Assembly: GCA_001790855.1 (NCBI GenBank)
Contig: MGDH01000015.1
Location: 21,011-85,010, forward strand
DNA length: 64,000 nt
Direction of reading: 5' to 3'
Source: Candidatus Schekmanbacteria bacterium RIFCSPLOWO2_02_FULL_38_14
Lineage (GTDB): Bacteria > Schekmanbacteria > GWA2-38-11
Of the stretch, positions 44,896 through 51,731 are shown piece by piece. Below the pieces are notes generated by a model, which saw nothing but the letters and a program-made list of their open reading frames with translations, was not told where the DNA came from and ran no database searches. Every line of letters starts with the position of its first letter. Position 1 is the first letter of the stretch. A program made the translations under genes and the position numbers.

Positions 44896-45744
44896 ATGTT
44901 TAAAATTGCAGGCATTCAGGCTGCATGCAGTGAAGATAAAGACAAAAATTTAGAAAACACCATCAGTCTGATCCGTATGGCAGCAGAGCGTGGAGCAAAA
45001 ATTGTCGGATTACAGGAACTATTCAACATCCAATGGTTTCCTTATGAGATAAATGAAAATAACTTTGCCCTTGCTGAAAAAGAAGACGGGAAAACAATCA
45101 AAACCCTGCAGGCTCTGGCAAAGGAAAAGGAGATTGTCCTCATATGCCCCTTTTTTGAGCAGGACATAAGCGGCGTATATTACAATACTGCTGTTGTAAT
45201 CGACGCTGACGGAAGCATAGCAGGCAAATACCGCAAAAACCACATACCTGAACATCCTTACTGGGAAGAAAAATATTATTTCAAGCCCGGCAACCTCGGT
45301 TTTCCTGTATTTGCAACCAGATATGCAAAAATCGGGGTTCAGATATGCTGGGATGTTTTCTTTCCTGAAGTATCAAGAATTCTTGCAGTAAAAGGCGCTG
45401 AAGTCATTTTTTCTCCAACAGCATCTGACTCAGTTTCTGCAATACAGAAGTGGGAAAAAGTAATTTCCTCAAACGCCATTGCAAACAATGTTTTTATTTT
45501 CCGCGTAAACCGCGTCGGCAAGGAAAAGCACCAGCAGTTTTACGGCAAGAGTTTCTGCGTGAATCCTGAGGGAAATTTTATCTGTGGTCCCAGCAATGAA
45601 AAGAACAGCATATTAATTGCAGACATAGATTTAGACCAAATAACTGAAGCCAGGAGGCTTTGGACATTTATGAGAGATAGGAGAGAGGAAATATACGGGG
45701 AAGTTGCAGGGTTGTCCCTTAAAAAACCCCTAAAGAAAGGGTAA
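44896..45744 (+). CDS. Carbon-nitrogen hydrolase, N-carbamoylputrescine amidase-like
   Basis: Nitrilase-superfamily amidase, 282 aa. The Glu-Lys-Cys triad lies in GLQELFNIQWFP, KYRKNHIPEHP and QICWDVFFPE. The segments FEQDISGVYYNTAVVIDADG and EKYYFKPGNLGFPVF, with an aromatic- and acid-rich substrate loop, resemble AguB/N-carbamoylputrescine amidases and omega-amidases. No agmatine deiminase (AguA) is in the window, so the polyamine role is an inference. Ribosome-binding site CAGGAGA before ATG. Convergent with the MtnX-like gene. Confidence 0.88.
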   Translation: MFKIAGIQAACSEDKDKNLENTISLIRMAAERGAKIVGLQELFNIQWFPYEINENNFALAEKEDGKTIKTLQALAKEKEIVLICPFFEQDISGVYYNTAVVIDADGSIAGKYRKNHIPEHPYWEEKYYFKPGNLGFPVFATRYAKIGVQICWDVFFPEVSRILAVKGAEVIFSPTASDSVSAIQKWEKVISSNAIANNVFIFRVNRVGKEKHQQFYGKSFCVNPEGNFICGPSNEKNSILIADIDLDQITEARRLWTFMRDRREEIYGEVAGLSLKKPLKKG

Positions 45745-45762
45745 AAAGGGAATAATATTACA

Positions 45763-46422
45763 TCACCTTTTAACAAAAAATTTATGAGATTCAAATAGCC
45801 TTCTAACATCATTAAAATCCATAAATTCATAATGAGAAATTTTATTTTCCACACAAAATTCTTTCAGAAATCCCTTAGCAAACACAATATCTGCGCAGGA
45901 TGCAGGACAGCGGTCTGAGGGACCATCACCTATAAAGATAATCTTATAACCTTCATTCTTTCTTGCCTCAACCACCATTCTCTTGCAGAAGCCGCAGGGA
46001 TTATCCTTTCTCGGGCAAAGCTTGTGGCTTTTTTTATCAAACTCGAGCACCCATTCATTGCCTTTAAAGTTAAGCCTGTTTGAATGAAAAGGTATTTCCC
46101 CAAGCCCTTCTCTTTCAAGAATCCTCCTGATATAATAATCAAGCCCGTCGCTGACTATTTCAACTCTGACATTATTTTTTTTGCAACCGAAAAAAAAGGC
46201 TTTGAAGCCTTCATCTATTTCAACTGTCTCAATAAACCTGTCAAACTTCTCTTTAGTAATATCTATGCTTTTAAGAAGTTTTTTATATGCTTCTTCTGTG
46301 CTTAGTCTTCCGTCAACCCACTGCCTGTCTGTTTCCTGCCAATTAAATTTAGCAAATTCATCCAGAAGCAGATAGCAGACATCCCGCTTTGTAACAGTTC
46401 CGTCAAAATCGGTTAAAACCAT
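45763..46422 (-). CDS. HAD-superfamily phosphatase, MtnX-like
   Basis: 219 residues from ATG 46422. HAD motif I is LTDFDGTVTKRDV at the very start, motif II IVSDGLDYYI, and motif III/IV FIGDGPSDRCPASCADIVF. These resemble MtnX, the 2-hydroxy-3-keto-5-methylthiopentenyl-1-phosphate phosphatase of methionine salvage, and related phosphoserine-phosphatase-like enzymes. A CPRKDNPCGFCKR segment in the cap could bind metal. No other methionine-salvage gene is near, so the substrate is uncertain. A TTG at 46440 would add six residues; the ATG gives the usual short N-terminus. Confidence 0.82.
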   Translation of the reverse strand: MVLTDFDGTVTKRDVCYLLLDEFAKFNWQETDRQWVDGRLSTEEAYKKLLKSIDITKEKFDRFIETVEIDEGFKAFFFGCKKNNVRVEIVSDGLDYYIRRILEREGLGEIPFHSNRLNFKGNEWVLEFDKKSHKLCPRKDNPCGFCKRMVVEARKNEGYKIIFIGDGPSDRCPASCADIVFAKGFLKEFCVENKISHYEFMDFNDVRRLFESHKFFVKR

Positions 46423-46468
46423 CAGCCTTCTATCTCTCAAATCGCACCTATAATGAGGGGTTAGAAAC

Positions 46469-46488
46469 CCTGCCTATCGATAGGCAGG
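46469..46488. repeat. CCTGCCT/AGGCAGG palindrome, copy 5 (perfect)
   Basis: CCTGCCTATCGATAGGCAGG, a perfect 20-base palindrome. Confidence 0.88.
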
Positions 46489-46529
46489 ACATTCCTACCC
46501 ACTGATTTTCTGTCAGTTTTGCACTGATA

Positions 46530-46566
46530 ATGAGATTGCTTCGTCGTTTCACTCCTCGCAATGACG
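46530..46566. repeat. GATTGCTTCGTCG...CTCGCAATGAC repeat
   Basis: GAGATTGCTTCGTCGTTTCA then CTCCTCGCAATGACG, the same family as 22710-22742 and the edges of 55622-55708. Confidence 0.75.
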
Positions 46567-46647
46567 CTTTGTATTCTAATGTTATTCCGGAATCAATCTG
46601 CTAATTAACTCCTTACTTAATACTTACAACTTAATCCTTAATTCTTA

Positions 46648-47046
46648 TCACCTCACTGCAATAAAATCCTTCATCTTCCCGTACCTTTTCTCCCCTATTC
46701 CCTTAACCTTCATTATCTCTTCTTTCCTTGCAAATATCCCATTAGTCATCCTGTAAGAAATTATTCTTTTTGCAAACGTTTCACCGATTCCAGGAAGTTT
46801 CTCCAATTCATCCTGAGAAGCTTCGTTTATATTAATTAATTTTAAAGGCTTGAAACCAGCTTCTCTGTTCTCTTCTATTTTGTTCTCTTCTATCTCATCT
46901 AAATAAATTACTTCTATTTTTGTCCTGTTTTCTTTTACGACATTATCATTAACTTTATTCGTTGCATAGAATCTGTAAAGACCTGTTCCAATCAAAATAA
47001 AAATAATTATTGCTGTTATTATCTGCTCTTTTTCTTCTCTGCTCAT
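46648..47046 (-). CDS. comEA: ComEA-type helix-hairpin-helix DNA-binding protein
   Basis: 132 residues. An N-terminal anchor helix (IITAIIIFILIGTGLYRFYA, residues ~9-28) places the rest in the periplasm. A linker precedes the C-terminal double helix-hairpin-helix (ININEASQDELEKLPGIGETFAKRIISYR, landmarks LPGIGETFA and VKGIGEKRY). It would bind incoming DNA and hand it to ComEC (42262). ATG 47046 is preferred to a TTG four codons earlier. Length and order match the usual ComEA. Confidence 0.9.
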   Translation of the reverse strand: MSREEKEQIITAIIIFILIGTGLYRFYATNKVNDNVVKENRTKIEVIYLDEIEENKIEENREAGFKPLKLININEASQDELEKLPGIGETFAKRIISYRMTNGIFARKEEIMKVKGIGEKRYGKMKDFIAVR

Positions 47047-47245
47047 AATCGTTTTCAAGAGATTTATTTTTTAAATATAATTGCCAGTCTATTTAAAGTC
47101 AAAGCCTATAATTTAAGTTGCCAGAGATTTGCCCCTGCTGAATACTATTCACTGACGACGATTTTACTCAAAACACCAAACTTCATTTTCCCTTGACTCT
47201 GAGCTTAAAATCATTTATTTTTAGAGAAATTTCAAAAGAATCTTG

Positions 47246-47281
47246 GCTGAGGCATCTTGCCTCAGGCAGGCAGGATGCCTG
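47246..47281. repeat. AGGCATC/GATGCCT imperfect palindrome
   Basis: AGGCATCTTGCCT and AGGCAGGATGCCT around CAGGC. The element gives a false N-terminal extension to the next gene if translation is assumed from 47257. Confidence 0.7.
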
Positions 47282-47310
47282 ACCTATTTATTTTAACACT
47301 GAAAACAAAC

Positions 47311-47577
47311 ATGGATGACAAATTAAGAAAAAGAGTTACTTCCTGTATTGAAACTGTTTTAGACATTCACGAAGTATTGGGTAATGAAGGTTTTGATGAA
47401 GAGGTCCTGAATGAAATCCAGTATGCAAGAGAAAGACTTGACGAAATCCACTTTTTAGGTGTTAACGAAGAACAGGTTAAAAAAATAGAAGAGGCAACCT
47501 CCAAACTATTAGACGTCTTAAATCAGCTTTCGAAAAACTACGGATTTAACCATTCGTTAATAAGAGTAATTCATTAG
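47311..47577 (+). CDS. Small helical hypothetical protein
   Basis: 88 residues starting MDDKLRKRVTSCIETVLDIH. Acidic, wholly helical in appearance, with no Cys pair, signal or membrane span. I do not recognise a family. An ATG at 47257 would extend it by 18 residues encoded largely by a palindromic repeat, so the later start is preferred, although no clear ribosome-binding site precedes it. It ends 78 bases before the ion transporter on the same strand and might be its regulator; that is speculation. Confidence 0.6.
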   Translation: MDDKLRKRVTSCIETVLDIHEVLGNEGFDEEVLNEIQYARERLDEIHFLGVNEEQVKKIEEATSKLLDVLNQLSKNYGFNHSLIRVIH

Positions 47578-47655
47578 TAGTTGATAGCCACCTGATATTA
47601 TATTTCAAAAAATGAATTTTTTGACAATCTCTTTTTAGTAAAAAAGATAAATATA

Positions 47656-48942
47656 ATGGAAAATGTTACAATAATTCCTGTTAATCCTTTGATGATTTTC
47701 CCTTTTGTTTTTCTCCTCCTTTCCATAGCAGTTATTCCTTTAATCAATAAGCACTGGTGGGAAAGGAATTATCCTGTTTTTTCTTTTGGATTGGGGTTTG
47801 TTGCAATTATTTATTATATTTTTTTTCTAAAAAATAGTGCCAGAATGGTACACACAGGACTGGAGTATATCAGTTTTATCACCCTAATTGGCTCTCTTTT
47901 TGTTGTCGCAGGTGGTATCCATATTAATATAAAGGGACAGTCAACACCACACGCAAATGTAATTATGTTATCTATTGGTGCGCTCGTTTCAAATGTTTTG
48001 GGAACAACAGGAGCATCAGTGCTCCTTATAAGGCCATATCTAAAGGTAAATAAGTATCGTCTTACAAGTTACCATGTTGTTTTTTTCATTTTTATTGTGA
48101 GTAACATTGGAGGAGCCCTTACCCCAATAGGCGACCCTCCTTTATTTCTTGGATACTTAAAGGGGGTCCCTTTCTTTTGGGTAATTAATAAGGTTTGGTC
48201 TGCCTGGCTTTTGGCTATAAGTTTACTACTTATAATTTTTTACTTAATTGATTATCGCTATTATATAAGAGTTAAAGAAAAACTTAGAGAAGAGGTCGAA
48301 TTTAAAGGCGAAGAAACCCATGTTTTAGGTCTTTATAATATCTTATTCCTCATTCTCATCCTCATAGCAGTTTTTATTAATAAACCCGTATTATTAAGGG
48401 AATCTATTATGGCAGGCGCTGCAATTTGTTCATATTTTACAACAAGAAAAGAAATACACGAAAGGAATAAGTTTAATTTTATTCCCATAAAGGAAGTTGC
48501 AATTCTTTTTGCTGGAATTTTTGCAACAATGGTCCCCTGCCTTGACTGGCTTCAGATTAATGCAGGAAAACTTGGGATAGAAACTCCCGGGCAATTTTTC
48601 TGGGGGACAGGTATTTTGTCAGGTGTTTTAGACAATGCTCCTACATATCTTAATTTTTTAAGTGCATCATTTGGGTTGCATGACCTTCAACTTGATAACC
48701 AGACACATATGGTAATATTTCTTGAACAGCACTGGAAATATCTTCAGGCTATTTCAGTGGCTGCTGTCTTCTTTGGCGCAATTACATACATAGGTAACGG
48801 ACCTAATTTTATGGTTAAATCAATCTCTGAGCAGGAAGGTGTTCATTGTCCAAGCTTTTTTGGATATATCATAAAATATTCTTTGCCAATTTTGGTACCG
48901 ATTTTTGCATTTATATGGCTTCTATTTTTCAGGGTTAACTAA
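47656..48942 (+). CDS. Ion-transporter superfamily permease (NhaD/CitMHS-like sodium:proton antiporter)
   Basis: 428 residues with ~11 helices. The repeat motifs GALVSNVLGTTGASVLL and NIGGALTPIGDPPLFLGYLKG in the first half, and TGILSGVLDNAPTYLNFLSA in the second half, are the inverted-repeat substrate loops of this superfamily. The GDPPLFLG form is usual in proteins annotated as sodium:proton antiporters, but citrate or arsenite transport cannot be excluded. Preceded by a poor ribosome-binding site. It stands between a small hypothetical gene and the convergent trehalose operon. Confidence 0.85.
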   Translation: MENVTIIPVNPLMIFPFVFLLLSIAVIPLINKHWWERNYPVFSFGLGFVAIIYYIFFLKNSARMVHTGLEYISFITLIGSLFVVAGGIHINIKGQSTPHANVIMLSIGALVSNVLGTTGASVLLIRPYLKVNKYRLTSYHVVFFIFIVSNIGGALTPIGDPPLFLGYLKGVPFFWVINKVWSAWLLAISLLLIIFYLIDYRYYIRVKEKLREEVEFKGEETHVLGLYNILFLILILIAVFINKPVLLRESIMAGAAICSYFTTRKEIHERNKFNFIPIKEVAILFAGIFATMVPCLDWLQINAGKLGIETPGQFFWGTGILSGVLDNAPTYLNFLSASFGLHDLQLDNQTHMVIFLEQHWKYLQAISVAAVFFGAITYIGNGPNFMVKSISEQEGVHCPSFFGYIIKYSLPILVPIFAFIWLLFFRVN

Positions 48943-49025
48943 AAAATTAGATACAGTTAAATATTTTGCCCAAGATAAAATCATAAATATCCATCCGCTT
49001 ATTTTCACCTAACAATCCCTTTTAA

Positions 49026-50240
49026 TTATAAATGAACCACGTCTTCTGGATGATACAGCGAAAGAAACAAAAGCATATACTCTCTAAGGTGGCGCGTAAG
49101 CAAAAAGTTATTTTTTATATGCTCCTTGCCATTTTCGCCTAATTTCTTAGAATATTCTGAGCTATTGAGTAATTGTTTAATGGCAAAAGCAGCTCCCTCA
49201 ATTGAATGACAAAGTAATCCAGAATATTTATGTTTTATCTGTAAAGGAATCCCTCCGACATTGGAGGCAACCACTGGCTTTGCCTTCCAAAGGGCTTCGG
49301 CAACAGTTAAGCCAAAGCCTTCTTTCAGAGATTTCTGTATAATAATAGTTGATGCTCTCTGTAACGCGTTTACTTCAATATCGCTATGAAACAAGAGTAA
49401 AACGTGTATATCTTTGTCTTGCTCAGCCTTTTCCCGCACTTCTTCAAGGACTTTTATCCCTTCGGGGTCATCTTCTGCAGTGCCGCCGGCCAATACAAGC
49501 TGGCAATCAATATATTTTTTAACCTGTCTATAAGCCTCTATGACTCCAACAGGATCTTTTAAGTGATCAAAGCGAGAGATTTGCGTAAGTATAGGTTTAT
49601 TCTTGAGGATCCCATACTTTTTCAATACTGAGTCTATAATTTCAGGAGATAATTCCTTATTTTTATCACTCAATGGATCAATAGAAGGAGAAATCAAAAA
49701 TTGTCTTATTGGTAGGACCGCTTGTGAAAAAGTTGGAACGGAAAATACTGCTGAATCGTAATTAACAATAAAATCCATTAAAAATTTCCATACCTTTTGA
49801 TTAGGATTTGATACATCTACATGACAACGCCAGATCCACTTGTTATTGGATTTCTTCCTTATCAAGGCTATCGGCTGTGGGTCATGCACAAAAACAATTT
49901 CACCATAAGTGTTTACTTCCTCTATATTTTTTTGGCTCGTTTCCATAAAGATATCAAAATCGCGCTGCGTTATTTCTTCAACCCTGCCATGCAGGGCGTT
50001 GTGGAATTTTTTGGTTACCTCAAAAAACTGCTCTCCGCCTTTTATCACATCCCATCTTGAATCAATGCCGAGTTCTTTTAATAGCGGAACCATGCGGTTT
50101 AATATTTCTGCGACACCCCCACCAACAGATGTAGAATTGATGTGTTGAATAATCTTACCCTCCAACCTCTGCGCAAGAAGTCTTAAATCATCTACAACTG
50201 ATTGGCCAACGATAGGGATATATTCATCTAATTTTGCCAT
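49026..50240 (-). CDS. treT: Trehalose glycosyltransferring synthase (TreT-like)
   Basis: GT4-family enzyme, 404 aa, joining a nucleotide-diphosphate-glucose and glucose to trehalose in one reversible step. Family landmarks: HINSTSVGGGVAEILNRMVP, HDPQPIALI, ISRFDHLKDPVGVI, and KEGFGLTVAEALWKAKPVVA with VGGIP (donor and catalytic Glu region). It is the last gene of a four-gene leftward unit, starting 1 base after the DUF5752 gene, so it is certainly co-transcribed. The operon therefore encodes two trehalose routes, TreT and OtsA-OtsB. Confidence 0.93.
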   Translation of the reverse strand: MAKLDEYIPIVGQSVVDDLRLLAQRLEGKIIQHINSTSVGGGVAEILNRMVPLLKELGIDSRWDVIKGGEQFFEVTKKFHNALHGRVEEITQRDFDIFMETSQKNIEEVNTYGEIVFVHDPQPIALIRKKSNNKWIWRCHVDVSNPNQKVWKFLMDFIVNYDSAVFSVPTFSQAVLPIRQFLISPSIDPLSDKNKELSPEIIDSVLKKYGILKNKPILTQISRFDHLKDPVGVIEAYRQVKKYIDCQLVLAGGTAEDDPEGIKVLEEVREKAEQDKDIHVLLLFHSDIEVNALQRASTIIIQKSLKEGFGLTVAEALWKAKPVVASNVGGIPLQIKHKYSGLLCHSIEGAAFAIKQLLNSSEYSKKLGENGKEHIKNNFLLTRHLREYMLLFLSLYHPEDVVHL

Positions 50241-50241
50241 A

Positions 50242-50913
50242 TCACTTAGCTATTCTATTTTCTATCATATTTATGAGGGCACTCCTTAATCCTTCAAGGG
50301 TATGGGTGTAAGGATCAAGCCTTGCGATTTCGTAAGCTAATTCTTTATCGCCAATAGAGTTTTCTATCCAGTTGGAAAAATCACTGTTGTTTCTTTCCAG
50401 TCTTAAGCGCGCTTCAAAAACATGAAAATATATGGAATCGATAGTAACTTTTCTTAAGATATCTACAAATTCTTTCAAATTATAAACAACATAACTTGTA
50501 GGCAATATAAAGCTTACCGATTTGACAAAATGAAACTCTTCACCCTCCCAGACGAATTTTAACTTAGCCAAAGCATTGTTCTTTAGATAGTCCTCAATGG
50601 TTTCTGCAATTTTGTCTCGAAGACTACGAATAGTTGAATATTGGACAGTATCGATACTGGCTAGTTTCTCGCCAAGCTCATCTTCGCCAAGTAACTCAGT
50701 AACCCAGTAGGCAAAATCATTAGGTGGTTCTGGAGAAAGGTATTGATGCTCCTGTAAAAATCTATGCGTATGATGATAAATAGAAGAGTCTGAAACCTCT
50801 TTGATAAGGTCTAATAATTGACCTAAGGTAGTAGCTCTTAATCCGGTCAGTTCTGACAAATGTAGCCTTGTGTAAAATCTAAACGGTTCTTTGGCTCTTA
50901 TTAAATCTTTCAT
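50242..50913 (-). CDS. DUF5752-family protein in the trehalose operon
   Basis: 223 residues of the DUF5752 type, function unknown. Two similar halves are visible: LKEVSDSSIYHHTHRFLQEH-like (LLDLIKEVSDSSIYHHTHRF) in the first and LRKVTIDSIYFHVFEARLRL in the second, each followed by FxxWxxxxxGDxELAxxxxxxD. This is an internal duplication. The conserved His/Tyr/Trp/Asp pattern could form a binding pocket. It sits between otsB (5-base gap) and treT (1-base gap), tight coupling that argues for a role with trehalose enzymes, perhaps regulatory. Confidence 0.82.
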   Translation of the reverse strand: MKDLIRAKEPFRFYTRLHLSELTGLRATTLGQLLDLIKEVSDSSIYHHTHRFLQEHQYLSPEPPNDFAYWVTELLGEDELGEKLASIDTVQYSTIRSLRDKIAETIEDYLKNNALAKLKFVWEGEEFHFVKSVSFILPTSYVVYNLKEFVDILRKVTIDSIYFHVFEARLRLERNNSDFSNWIENSIGDKELAYEIARLDPYTHTLEGLRSALINMIENRIAK

Positions 50914-50918
50914 TTTCT

Positions 50919-51716
50919 TTAATTTTTACATAAACATAAAATCTTTTTTAAAAACTCAAAGACTTCCTGAGTATCTTTTAGATAATATTTTGCCTGCGAA
51001 TTTTTTGGCTTTCCTATGTATATAGTCAATCCTTTATTTTTTAACATATCAAAGGCATCTTCGTCGGTTACATCATCACCAAGATAAATGGGCATAATCG
51101 GATGGTCGCCTAAAATAAATGTCTGTCTTGCAAGAAGCCACGCTACTGCCATGCCTTTGTTCCATTGCACCGGCGGTTTTATATCTATAACCTTCTTCCC
51201 ATAACTAACCTTTATCTTATTTCTTGCTAAGAATGGTTGAATAACCTCTTCAATTATTTTCTTGGCTAATAAATAGCTGCTTCTGGTAGCCAAGCGATAA
51301 TGAACACTTAGTGTCACATCTTTATCCTCTACAAATATGCCTTTTATTTTTGACAACTTATCAGTTAATTCCTCTTTTAAATTTCTTATAATTGAAAACA
51401 ACTGAGATGAAATCTGGCTTTCAAACTTTATCTTAGACCCTCCTATTTCTAATCCGTGATTTCCTACATAAATAATCCTTTTTAAACCAACCATTCTTTT
51501 TATATCTTTTAATGCCCTTCCACTGATAATTCCTACGCTACATCCTTGCTTAGTTGACAAATCCCTTAGAAGATTTCGCATATCCCAGGAAATAGCTGCC
51601 TTATCCGGCTGTTCTACAATAGGAGTCAGGGTGCCATCATAATCTATAAAAAGGTAGATGTGCCTATTAATGAAATCTTCCCTCAGCTCATCCCACTTGC
51701 TAAATAAATATTTCAT
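50919..51716 (-). CDS. otsB: Trehalose-6-phosphate phosphatase
   Basis: HAD phosphatase releasing trehalose from trehalose-6-phosphate, 265 aa. Motif I is FIDYDGTLTPIVEQPDKA with both Asp; motif II is GIISGRALKDI; the cap includes VGNHGLEI; motif III/IV reads KGMAVAWLL and PIYLGDDVTDEDAFDML. All are standard for OtsB. It begins 15 bases after otsA ends and is followed 5 bases on by the DUF5752 gene. Confidence 0.95.
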   Translation of the reverse strand: MKYLFSKWDELREDFINRHIYLFIDYDGTLTPIVEQPDKAAISWDMRNLLRDLSTKQGCSVGIISGRALKDIKRMVGLKRIIYVGNHGLEIGGSKIKFESQISSQLFSIIRNLKEELTDKLSKIKGIFVEDKDVTLSVHYRLATRSSYLLAKKIIEEVIQPFLARNKIKVSYGKKVIDIKPPVQWNKGMAVAWLLARQTFILGDHPIMPIYLGDDVTDEDAFDMLKNKGLTIYIGKPKNSQAKYYLKDTQEVFEFLKKILCLCKN

Positions 51717-51731
51717 ATATTCAATAAACTT

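Noticed and set aside
47257-47310. N-terminal extension MPQAGRMPDLF of the small helical protein
   Set aside because: Encoded by a palindromic repeat; the ATG at 47311 gives a more natural start.
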